From Zygnema circumcarinatum (lineage: Eukaryota; Streptophyta; Zygnematophyceae; Zygnematales; Zygnemataceae): a stretch of 64,000 nucleotides of DNA. Every line of letters begins with the position of its first letter. Position 1 is the first letter of the stretch. Under the pieces are notes generated by a model that was not told the DNA's origin, ran no database searches, and saw only the letters and a program-made list of their open reading frames with translations. The DNA is taken from contig CM074817.1 of the NCBI GenBank assembly GCA_037447605.1, positions 534,219 through 598,218 of the forward strand. Reading direction: 5' to 3'. Positions 1 to 10,495 of this stretch are shown piece after piece. A program made the translations under genes and the position numbers.

Positions 1-149
1 TTGTTGCCGAGGTGCGCCGCGAGCGCCTCGCTGCTGGGCGCCATTTCGTGCCCGGTGGGAATGCAGCGTAGCCGCCCGCTGGGCAGCACTTCGAAGTCAT
101 CTTTGTGCTGCTCCAAGAGCGTCTCCAAGCCCGACGCTCGCGCCGCCAT
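1..149 (-). CDS. SURF2: SURF2-like protein, N-terminal part (runs off the window)
   Basis: Reading the minus strand from the ATG at 149 gives an open frame to the window edge. It encodes a leucine-rich helix (GLETLLEQHKDDFEVL) followed by LPSGRLRCIPTGHEM. A short N-terminal helix followed by a [KR][VL]RCxxTGHE motif is the hallmark of the Surfeit locus protein 2 family, a nuclear/nucleolar protein of poorly defined function. About 49 residues are visible; the remainder, including the conserved C-terminal half, lies upstream of the window. The gene is divergent from the ABC transporter gene, with about 545 bp between the two start codons. The assignment rests only on this short motif region, so it is good but not certain. 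Confidence 0.72.
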   Translation of the reverse strand, partial: MAARASGLETLLEQHKDDFEVLPSGRLRCIPTGHEMAPSSEALAAHLGN

Positions 150-694
150 GGCCACGCCTCCTGCTGCTCCTCCTGCAGCTGACCCTCTCCCCGGGCAGGC
201 CTTCCCCCGCGCTCTATGTCCATGCCGCGCGCTGTTCCTCGGTCTGTGGGGCCGTGCCAGCGTGGCGGATCATGCCAGCGTGGTGGCCAGCGTGGCGGCC
301 GGTGGCTGCCACGTGGTCAGCGGCTCGCGGCGGGCGCGTGGAGGGCGTGGCGGCGGCGAGCAGTCGGCGGCGGCGCCACGCGGAGGGCGGGCGGCCAGCG
401 TGGCGTGGCCAGCGTGGCGTGGCCAGCGTGGCGCCCCGAGAGGCGACGATTGGCGTGCGCGGCGCGGGGGGGCGCACATCGGACGGTCCGCGGGCGACGC
501 CGCCAACGAGCGCAATCCGACGGCTGTGACGTGGCAGATTCTTGCCATCGTGGCGGAGGACGTGGCGGCGATAAAAAGGTTTAGGTTGCGGTGCAGTGAC
601 CGGTCTTGTCCAGCGAGGGAGAAAAGGGAGGGAGGAGGGAGGAGGGAGGAGGGAGGAGGGAGAGGAGCAGGCGCAGGAGCAGGCGCGGGGCAGC
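150..694. promoter_or_regulatory. Shared divergent promoter region with six GCCAGCGTGG repeats
   Basis: This GC-rich stretch lies between the SURF2-like (-) and ABCD (+) starts. The motif GCCAGCGTGG occurs six times, beginning at 256, 274, 286, 394, 408 and 422; the last three have an exact 14-bp period. A perfect CACGTG G-box lies at 310-315. A GGGAGGA purine run occupies about 625-662, just before the transporter start. The long open frames here on both strands follow from high GC and are not genes. That it acts as a bidirectional promoter is inferred from its position. Confidence 0.5.
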
Positions 695-3600
695 ATGTGG
701 ATGTGGCGGCAGGGGGCGAGGGGGGGGGAGGCGGCCGCGCAGCCCCTCCTCGCAGAGCGCGAGGCCACTTCGCCCACAGGCGGCGAGCAGAGCCCTCTGC
801 AGGCGCCCGCCGATGGGTTCGCGGCTGGCGGACTCGACAGCAACAATCAAAGCGCGCATCCATCGAGCACTACAGAGCCTGCTTGCAGAGGCACCGCACC
901 AGCATCCGGAATTTCCGGAACAGAGGGCAAAGCCAGAGAATGCTGCGTCGCCGAGGGCAGAAGTGGCGGCGGCCAATATTTGTCAGATGAGAGTCCTTGG
1001 CTTGGTTCAAAGCGGCGTCTTTCTCCAACCATAGTGAACTTGCTTTTCTGGAAGCGGTTCTGGGGCCTTATGCGCATAGCCAAGGCAGAAAACGCGATAC
1101 TCGTTGTCATTCTCTCGTCTGTCGATCTCCTAGTGACGGCGCAGGTTGGAAAAATTCCTGGAAGCTTCATCTTTGCTCTCGTGAATGGAGACCTCAAGGT
1201 AAGGCCTCGCTGCCGTGAAACGCGAAGGTCGGCTCTCTGCATGGGATGAACGGTTGACTTTGACACAGCTTCTGCACATGTGCGCATAGAAAGGGAAACC
1301 AGGGAGGATGAAGGGTTGATGCTTTGCGCGCCTTCCACGCTCATGGGTGAGAGTCCAGCAGCGAAAGCTGCTGCTAGCTCATCTGAGAGGCCTGCTGGCT
1401 CCTTCCTAACTTAACGAGTTTTTGCGTGGATACTTTCTTAAGGTGTATGTGATGGTGGCTCATAACTTTTTTTAAATAGTTTTCTCCTTGCTCATTTTCT
1501 CTGAGGCCCAAAGTACGTGAATTGCTGTGTGGGACTCCAGTTCAGGCTCTAGCTCAGTCCCTTTCATTTGCATCAAGTCGAATCACGACTTGGGACGACT
1601 TTTTGGAGTTGACATTTGCTACTTTTCCTTTGCGTCCGGTCTGATTGCAAACTTAAAACCCTACTCAAGGAATGGTATCAACTATCGAAACTTGCACAAG
1701 TGAAGGATTGATCAGCTCTCTAACTGGAACGTCCAGAAGGGCAGAGCCTGAATCCACGTAGCTTTAGGGTGCTGCACCAAATTCGGATACCTTTTTAGCA
1801 TGCGCGGATATGACTCCTTTTGCCAGAGTGCTTTAGGGAATGAGAGCAATACGAGGTCAAGATTCTTATTATCAAGGTCTAATGTATAAACCGTTTTGGA
1901 CTGTATCAGTCTTGAGGTGGCCGTTTCAAGGTGTATGCTTCAAGCTGATGGTATGCAAAAAACACACTTGACTTGGCGGTGTTGAAGTCCATGGAATGTC
2001 CCGTATCTGTCCCCGACTAACGCGTAAGGGCCGGGGCATGGGGGCCGGCAGATGTTCTGGAGCGCTATGCAGTATGCTGTGTTGTGGTACTGCGCGGGTG
2101 CCGCGTGTTCTTCTTCTCTGGACTGGGCGGGCGAGTTCCTCACATACCAATGGCGGAAGGAGCTGACCCGGGCTGCCCACCGCTACTATGTTAACGGGCC
2201 TACTCTGTATGCGCTGTCGCGCGGCGCGGGTCGCAACCGCCACGGGGAGGCTGTGTGGATCGACAATCCGGACCAGCGCATTGCGCAGGTGCCGCCTCTC
2301 CCGCTTTGCTTGCGTTTCTGCTGCGCCTGCATTCTCCGCTCCTGTAGCCGTCACCTAACCTGAATATTCTGTCGCAGCCATCCACTCTCCTCTGCCTGTT
2401 CTTCGCCCCCTTTGTCTGTTCATTTAAGGTGTGAATGCTTGCCCCCAGGCTCGATCGTTCAGCCTGCAAGTTCTGCTGTCAAATATATATAAATGTTTTT
2501 GTTTAAGATCTTGTTTTGCAGGAAGTGGGCAGCTTTGCACGAGTGCTGAATCATCTGGTATCGAAGACAGTTTTTGCGCCCCTCATGGCAACATACTACT
2601 CAGTATGGGTGTATCAGCTCACTGGTTGGCAAGGTCTAGTTTCTGTGTACGCCTTCTTTGTCTTTGGAGCGACCATGGCACAGCTGATTCTCAATCCCAT
2701 CGCTGCACTCATAGGGAAGTCGGAGCATGTGGAAGCTGACTTTCGTATGTCACACATTCGGTGAGCAGCAACTTATTGCTGACTAGGGATTCTATGTTGG
2801 CGTTGATTACCTTTTGTCATCGTGCATGGTATGTTCGCTGATTCTTTGATTTTATTTCATTCAGAAAGGTTCTTCTCAAGAACAACTCGATGAAAGTTTG
2901 CATTTCGTTTGACTGCATGCATTTGCTTCTGTTCAGAGAGGTTGTAGATTTTCGTGTTATAGGCAAAACTCTCGTCATTTTTTCTAAATGACCACGCATA
3001 TTCTGGACTTATGCAGGCTCAAAGAGAATGCTGAATCGATAGCACTTTATCGAAGCGCTGGTGTTGAAGGACGTCATTTGGAAAAGGATTTCGACCGAGC
3101 GCTGCACTTCCAGATGAAACTTGTCGAACGCCACCTTCTCCTCTCCCTGGCCACCCGGTTCTATGAGCACATGGGTAAGCTGAGCTGCACCCCGGAGCTG
3201 ACTGGGTGGCCTGTTGACCTGTAAGCGGGTGCTCCAAGGGCTCCCTGCTTGAATGCAGTACCCAACTCTGTGGATACGCCAGATTTTTCTGCTCCGTTTG
3301 TGCCCGTAGACTGTTGACTTTGTCTTTTGTTAGGCCCTCAAAACTCAGTCATTTTCGAATGCCCCTTGTCCATGAGTGCAGGCACTGTGTTGAACTATGT
3401 GGTCCTGGCGGTCCCCGTCCTGGGGGGTGCGCTGAGCGTGAAGGACAAGGGCGAGCTCGCGCAGCTCATAAGCGTTGCATCGTTCGCCGTTCTGCAGCTG
3501 CTGGCCAGGTATAGCAGACTGCTGTCCAGGTGGTCCGGGGCTTGCCCTATCTCACACGCATAGACCTCTTCCAAAGGTTTTCTGGAATTGGCATCTATTC

Positions 3601-6225
3601 GATTTAATGTGGACAAACTGGCCTGTCTGGAGCTTATTGACCACCAGTGTTTTGAATTTTTTTTCTAAACTTTGTGATTTATTTGGGGTGGGGCATATGC
3701 AGCTTCACTCACGTTGTGAACGCTTCCAAGGAGTTGTCAGATCTCGCGGGCTACGCTGGACGAGTCGCGGAATTGTTTGAAGCGATTGGTCTCTTGCCTA
3801 TCACCCCTGCGTCGTTTGCCCCTCGTCCTTCCCCGCCTCCTCCAAATGCCCATCGCCGTCATGCATGTGAACGTGAACATTCGAAATCTGAAAAGCGAAA
3901 AGGTGGTCTTTGGGGGTTTTTCACGTATTTCCTGGACAAGAAGTTTCCTCCTCGCGGTACGGGTGGAAAGTTTTCAAACTACGGTGCATTGGTCCAACGC
4001 GGTCTTGCGAGAGGGCATCGAGGGGCCGAGACCGCAAAGATTTTTGAGGTCGTGGCTGGAGATGGTGGCAAGGGTTGGCCTGCGGAGGTTTCACCGTCTG
4101 CAGTTGAAAACATTTTCCTATCAAATGGGCAGATTCTGCGATATGCAGTCTTTTTGGTAACAGAGGAAACGTTATTCCGGGATACTCGGGACAAGGTTGT
4201 TGATAGATCTCACCGTTTGGTGATTGACATTGAGCAGGGTAATGATGTGCTGGAGGAGTACGAAAAAATAAAAAATCGACTTTGCAACATTTTACGGGAG
4301 AAAGGATATTGGACCCAAGCACAGAGTTTAGTCGAAAAGCATGAGAATAAGGCAAACAGTGATGATGCCTTGGACGCGGTGCGGAAACAGATGCAAGAAC
4401 AGCTGTTGGTTGCAGCAGAGCTGTGCACACACGCCGCTGGGGGCACACCCGAGGATGGCGAAGAAAGGCCGGAGGGGAGGGGACGGGTGTACACAACCGC
4501 GCCTTTGGAGGTGCTCGCAGCGGTCTTGAGGGGCTTTGGCGCCGCGGCGGACGAGGGGGCTGGGAGGGCACCCGGAGGGAGGGAGGGCGGGGGGGGCATC
4601 ATCGGCCGCGGAGAGGGAACAGGAGTGGCGGGAATGAGCCGTGACGGTGATGTGGCGAGGAGTGAACATGGCAGAGATCAAATAGGAGGAGAGGGTGCTC
4701 TGAGCAGGGTATGCGAGGAAGTAGGAAATGCATTCGCGTGGGATAAAGGGTCGAAGGACCACTCTATGGAGAGAGACGATTCCAGTGGGCAGATGGAGCG
4801 CGAAACTCAGTTTATGGACAATCTAGGTGACAGCTGGAGGCATAGTGGAGATAGCAGGTTACAGTTGTTTGGGAATCAATCAGATGAAGCGGCAATTGTC
4901 GTGGAGAACATGACATTGAAAGTTCCAGGTTCACATCGGATTTTGGTCAAGGATCTCTCATTTTGTTTGCGTCCTGGAGAGTCAATTGTAATCATGGGGC
5001 CGAGCGGATCTGGAAAATCAAGTTTGATTCGAGGCATTAGTGGACTGTGGCCTCTAGAATCAGGTAAACACAGACATAGAGAGGACGAAAAAGTAAGGTG
5101 TATTCCCGCACGTTGCTGCTTTCCTGCCTGCGTAAGTTGTGTACCACGGTGATACGGAGAAGGAGAAAGGGGAGACCATGCCTATAATCTCTGGTGTTGG
5201 ACAGAGAAAGGGAGAAGAAGAGACACTTTTTGAGTACTATTTTGTTGTGCTTTTGCAAACTGCATTGTGTACTGATAGTGCGTGGTGCTTTTGCAGGGAG
5301 GGTGACGATCCCAGCCAATGAGCGAGGAGGCGTGCTGTACCTTCCCCAGAAGCCTCTCTTGGCTCGTGGTGGCTTGGCAGCACAAATCACCTATCCAGAG
5401 TCGCCACCTGTCATCGGTCTGTCTCCACGAAAGCTAGCTCGGCTAAGAGATGCTTTGGAAAAAGTGGGCATGCTAAAGGTGTTGCACCGCGCCGGAGATG
5501 ACTGGGAGGTCAGCTTTCAAGCCCTTGTCCCGACACAAAAAAATGGATGATGATGGCGATAAAGTATGATGACCCTTCGTTTTTGTTCTGGGATAGTGCC
5601 AAAAGCCAGCCTCATGGTAATATTTCCTGTAAAACATGCCACGGGTTGCTTCTTCTCGCTGGGACTATGTGAGTGAAGTCAGGAAGTGTTTTCGTATGCT
5701 TTTCTGTTAAGCGAGCGATCTGTCATGGAACAGGCGGCACTGGAGTGGGACGAGATGCTGTCCCCAGGAGAGCAGCAGTGCCTCTCTCTGGCCCGCGTGC
5801 TGTACCACCGGCCTCCCCTGGCGGTGCTCGACGAGGGCACGAGCGCCATCAACGCAGATGCAGAGGTTAGCAATCGAGGACTCTCTGTAGAATTTATTTC
5901 GTCCCTCTCGCAACATGAGGTGGAGTACAGGAGTATCTCGCTTGCAGTTAATGCGTCGTTGCTGGATGGTGAATCTTTTTAGGCAAATGCAGATGGAGTT
6001 ATACTAGGGCCGATTTTGAGCATGGACATGCCCGTATTGCGGCTTTTGTTGTGCATGCTTCAGGCAAGAATATACAAGCACATTAAGGACCTTGGCGTGG
6101 CTCTGCTGAGCGTCTCCCATCAACCAGCCCTTCGCCAATGGCACGACCGCCTCCTGCAGCTGCAGGGCGACCATGCGGGGGCGTGGAGCATCAGCACCAT
6201 TCACAAGCATGGCGCTGCTCTGTGA
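695..6225 (+). CDS. ABCD: ABC transporter subfamily D half-transporter (ABCD4/plant ABCD2-like)
   Basis: Nine exons: 695-1198, 2052-2288, 2522-2760, 3017-3174, 3334-3508, 3703-5063, 5297-5508, 5734-5865 and 6064-6225. They sum to 3180 nt, giving 1059 aa. The membrane domain comes first (FWGLMRIAKAE, then the ABCD EAA-like loop NPDQRIAQ in exon 2). One nucleotide-binding domain follows, with Walker A GPSGSGKSS, signature LSPGEQQ, Walker B LAVLDEGTSA and H-loop SVSH. One transmembrane domain plus one NBD is a half-transporter that works as a dimer. ABCD proteins export fatty acyl-CoA or cobalamin-type substrates from peroxisomes, lysosomes or plastids; location here is not decided. Oddities: a linker of about 365 residues separates the two domains within exon 6, and the signature has LSPGE instead of LSGGE. 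The ATG at 695 is the first good in-frame start; 701 is an alternative. Confidence 0.9.
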
Positions 6226-7422
6226 GCTGCTTTGGGCCAGGATTCAGAGTTGGAGTTGGAGCACACGCCTCCTCTGATGTTGGGGCAGTCACAAACAGGA
6301 GACGAGGAACTATGGTAACACAATTCAGTTGTGTTCGGAGAGCATTTTTTTTGGACGGGTTCAACTTCAAACCCCCGCGTAGGTGTCCATATTTTTCATT
6401 TCTTTTTCGATTTAAAAAAAAAATGTCGGAGCAACATGCCTGTCCAGCCATTGGCAATGTAACACATGCATAGGGGCAGGGCTGTAGGCATGACAGCCAC
6501 ATCTAAAATCACTCGCTGGACCAGGTAGGGAACATAGAACTGTAACCAGTTGCAGACATGGTCGGACAGGCAGGTAGGCTCCTCCATTCAAAAAAGTTTT
6601 TTCTGCAGGAGCGCACTTGCACGTGCTGTGCAGGACCCGTGCGCTGCACAGGTTCAATGCAGTTGGTTGTGGCTCGAAGTTTGCGTTGTCACGGTTCGGT
6701 GATGGAACCTTGCAGGGTCTGGAGCTTGCATCCACCCGTGGTGCGTCTCTAATTGGAGATGTCCTGCGGGTTGGCAAATGTTGAGGCTTGCTGCCTGCCT
6801 GCCTGCCTGCCTGCCTGTACTGTACATAGCAAGCTTCGTGTTTGCATGTCTGGAGAGGAGGGATTTGAATTGTCTTGCCCAACATGGCAATCGCTGACTT
6901 GTCCCCTACACCATAGCGTCCGCAAGGTGACTAACATACACAACACACTTCACGCATTGCAAACTTTGGACTTCTCGGCTCACGAAAACTGAGCTGGACT
7001 TCTTGATGTGACCCCATAGATACTCAACAGCTAAGAGGACAAGTGTGAATATGTACAATAAGTTTACAGAGACCTCCGCCAATTAAAGGCACGTCATCCG
7101 GTCAGCTTGCTCAGCTCCGAGGATGCCGCATCTCCAGACCTCTGTTCCAAACTCAAATGTTTTCTTTGAGGACAGCCACACTACATGGCTGGATTTGGCC
7201 GACCTTCCCTGGCCGCCAAGCTCTTCTCAGCAGACACTAGTCCACAAAAGTGTCCATTTAAGTGTCCACTTCCACAGTTATGACTCGATTTCCCTTCGAC
7301 CCATAAATCACAGATATTTACAACGGATTAGAGACAATTCTTGTACCGCCTCCTAATCACCTAATCAAGCCCCACATCCGCCCATCTCTACAAGTGCGTA
7401 AGCTAAAAACGGGTGCTTATCT
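6226..7422. other. Intergenic region between convergent genes
   Basis: This is 3' flanking DNA of the ABC transporter and the F-box/LysM gene. It holds an A-run at about 6414-6422, a short GCCT microsatellite at about 6791-6815 and no frame with recognisable protein features. No gene is seen. Confidence 0.6.
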
Positions 7423-9504
7423 TCAACTCGAATGCGGGTTGCGGACACCCGACTTATGCCTCCTTTCCCAGCGCAAGTCTTCCAGGCACTCTGTGTACGC
7501 TTGCCGTACGTCGCCCCCGGCCAGAGTGAGGTAGAATGAGGCTGTCCCGTCGTCAATCTGCAAGCTGCGCTTGAGGGATTCCACAACCTTCTCTTTCATC
7601 CTCCTCACTGACATTGCTTGATCTCTGCATAACATTGGATACATCACAAGGTCCTCAAATGGTTCATGACGGCTGCACTTGGAAGATATTGGAAGGGCCT
7701 TGAATAAGGGAAGGTGTCTTTCAAGTAATGCCCCTTCTATGAGCCTGGACAGACTAGTCCAAAAGCATGTCTGTGCTTAACAAGCGCGCCGTCCTCTCTC
7801 CGGCCAAACCCTCCAACCTTCAACATTATTCCCATGAAAGACCGCAGCCAAGAGTCAGGTGGACCAGTGCCTGGACTGTTGCAGATGACTACATATGTTT
7901 GCAGAGTTTACCTTGCATTTGCCTCGAGAACCTCAGCATCGCGCCTGCATTCGTCAGGGTAGACAACTGCAACCTCTCTCTTGGCATGGACATCCATTTC
8001 AATAAAACACTTCTTGCCCTCCAGAAACTCTGGCTTTGTTACAGGAATGAGTATCCGTTTACGAGAGTAGATGCCATGATCGTTCATCGCCGCAGAAAGC
8101 AATCCAATCGAGCGCCGAATGTCCATGACCTGCAGAGTACAGCAGATGGTCAACAACTGAATGGACCTACAACCCTATGGAATAACACTGAACTTCCATC
8201 GTAGGAACATGAAGCAACAGGGAAAACAAAGCTTTGACAGGCACTGCAAAGCTTGGCAAACATGCACGGATACAAGGAGGCAAAGGTCCTTCTGCTATCC
8301 GGGCGTCCAAGTAGGGATATAGATGTAAATTCAAGCGTCTTTCAAACACTGGGAGATGTCGATGTAAAAGCGTAAGGAACAAAAAACATTCCAATCCAGA
8401 CCACAAAACCATCTGCCAGAAGCGCACTCAAATAGGCAAACAAGAAGTAAACAGCACGTCCCTTTTCTTCATGATGCGTTTCTTTACGCTTGACCTACCG
8501 AACTGATAGTTTCACTAACTAAAACACTCACTGTGATAAACATTCAATTCAAATGACACACAGGCAGGGACGAAGTATAGGTTGAAGGGTACCGATGTTC
8601 TTGCTAACTATCGGTCTAAGGGCGAAACGGATGACGTCATAATGAACAGTGCAGCCTAGCCTATCCTTGAAAAAAACCGCAAAGCATGGATACAATTTTC
8701 CCCTGCAAATTTAAGACACCAAAAAGAACTGCGTATGAGACACAGGAGGATTTTCATACCTGCACATTGTACTTCACTGCAAGACTGGCAATTGTGTCCA
8801 TGCGAGTGAGTTCGTGTGAAATTGCAAATTGAGACAACTTCCCCCGCCAAAAAGAAGACGATGTCGGGACTCCCTCAACTTCTGAGAGTTTCCACATCAG
8901 CATAAACGACTGCGCCCAGAGGTTTCCGTCGCGCACAATATGCCTCCATCGATGACAAACTCCGGACACTCGAGGAAGAGACTCCTGCTTCATTTAAACA
9001 CAGCAGGCCAAAACGAAAGGTAATGTGACGTCCAAGATCCAAGAGGTCAAAATTTGAGGCAATCCTGCAACCCTGCAATGTTAATATTATGAAACATTGG
9101 AGGTCAAGTCACATGTGAAATAAGAAGCTCAATAAGCCTAGCTTGGCCCAGCCTATCATGTCATTTCATTCAGTACGAAATAAAGGCTGGTGGCACAGGA
9201 GACGCACAACCGGCAGGCGCGAGAATATCGAGTATAGGAGGTCGCCCGACAAGCGCGCTGACAAGTCGTCGCCGGTCTCTCCAACATCGCCGCACGCCGC
9301 TCCCTCGCCCTCGCCCTCGCCAACAGCGGCAGGAAGAGGAGGGCCGGAGCCGGCCGGCGCCTGGAGCTGGAGCTTGGCGCTGTCCGGGCGCTCCTCGAGC
9401 AGGCGGATGTCGCGGAGCCACGCGTCGAGCAGGGCGCTGTCCACGCGGTCGTAGTACCACGTCTGCTCGATCACCGCGCTCAGGCCCCCTCCGAGAGCAG
9501 CCAT
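7423..9504 (-). CDS. F-box protein with LysM domain
   Basis: Four exons on the minus strand: 9504-9211, 8984-8760, 8129-7912 and 7624-7423. They sum to 939 nt, 312 aa. Exon 1 ends and exon 2 begins inside an F-box (LSGDLLYSIFSRLP then SLPRVSGVCHRWRHIV), the segment that binds SKP1 in SCF ubiquitin ligases. Exon 2 ends and exon 3 begins inside a LysM-type fold (HELTRMDTIASLAVKYNVQ then VMDIRRSIGLL...RKRILIP). The C-terminal exon carries a helical segment ending AYTECLEDLRWERR. A single F-box plus one intracellular LysM is a known plant arrangement. It predicts an SCF substrate receptor, with LysM as a probable ligand- or protein-binding module. The ATG lies just downstream of a CCCCT-rich promoter tract. 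Confidence 0.85.
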
Positions 9505-9614
9505 CCTCCCCTCCCCTCCCCTCCCCTCCCCTCCCCTGCTCCCCTCCCCCTCTCCCCTCCCCCTGGAATGCCTCCCTCCCTCCCTCCCTCCCTCCCTCCC
9601 TCCCTCCCTCCCTT
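9505..9614. repeat. Pyrimidine tract (CCCCT)n then (CCCT)n at the F-box/LysM promoter
   Basis: Runs of CCCCT (about 9508-9537) and CCCT (about 9571-9612) lie immediately upstream of the minus-strand ATG. On the coding strand these are G-runs spaced by single A residues, a pattern able to form G-quadruplexes. Confidence 0.75.
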
Positions 9615-9901
9615 GGGCGGTCCGCCGCGCTCCGCTCCGCTCGTTGCCGCCTCCGCCTCCGCCGGGAACGCGCTTGCGTCGCATGCCGCGCTACGCCTCC
9701 CGATACGCCGATATTAAAATCGATACGGTACGGTAGGACAGTCGACACGCTACGGTATGGTTCGATACTGTACATCACGGCACCAAGCTACTTAGGTAAC
9801 TTCCACCCATTGTTGCCAACAGGGCCAACATTACTAGTGCCATCTCCTTCTTCTTGTTCTCTTTCGATTGATATGCATCTCATGTATGGGAAAGGCAGAA
9901 T

Positions 9902-10080
9902 TTGCATTAGTCTCACGATGGCGAGGCGAGGCCGTCAAATAATGTACATGGATATAATCAACATGGGGAACCAAAGGAAACGGTCACAAGCGGCGACCAG
10001 TTCCTCGTGGTTCCCGATGATGCTGATTTTGGCCATGTACATTTGATGGCATCATCGCCATCGCGAGATCCATGCCACAT
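9902..10080. repeat. Palindromic (fold-back) copy of a dispersed repeat
   Basis: Two inverted arms, about 9902-9990 and 9995-10080, are separated by a few bases. Each arm carries the core CGATGGCGA ... TGTACATGG ... GGGAACC ... GGTCAC. Single-arm copies of the same sequence occur at 22973-23070, 32949-33031 (inverted) and 38293-38382. The structure resembles a small fold-back or MITE-like element. No coding capacity is seen. Confidence 0.7.
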
Positions 10081-10139
10081 CCATTCTGCCTAAGGCAAGA
10101 GGGGGGAGAGGGGCCGAGAGGGGCGGGCGGGAAGGTTCG

Positions 10140-10392
10140 CGAGGGCGCGGCCGCCTGCCCGCCTGCCCGCCTGCCCGCGTGGCCGCCTGCCCGCCGTCCG
10201 ATCGACCGATCGCCGTCCTCCGCCCGCCCGCCCGCCCGCCCGCTCGGCACCGCCAAGGAAGCCAGTGAGGCAGGCACTGAGGCAGACAGAAGCGCTGTCC
10301 GCCACTCCGCCTTGCCCTCGTCCTCGCCCCCGCCGCGTGCCTACTGCTGCTGCTATTACTGCTGCTGCTGCTGCTGCCGCTGCTGCTGCTTC
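10140..10392. repeat. GCCC(T/G) and CTG-rich low-complexity leader
   Basis: Tandem GCCTGCCC and CCCG units (about 10150-10245) are followed by CTG trinucleotide runs (about 10341-10392). They sit upstream of the RING-protein ATG at 10496, so they probably fall in its promoter or 5' UTR. Long open frames on both strands here are artefacts of this composition. Confidence 0.6.
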
Positions 10393-10495
10393 CTCCGCCC
10401 TCTCCACTCCGCTTCCGGCTGCGATTCGCGTCTCGCACGGCTGCTGCCGCGCTCCGAGCGGACCCGGGGAATGGCCCTCCGCTGAGCGGCGGCAA

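Noticed and set aside
1-990. 329-codon open frame from the window start
   Set aside because: It lies in GC-rich promoter DNA, is Arg/Gly/Ala-rich without domains, and runs antisense to the SURF2-like exon.
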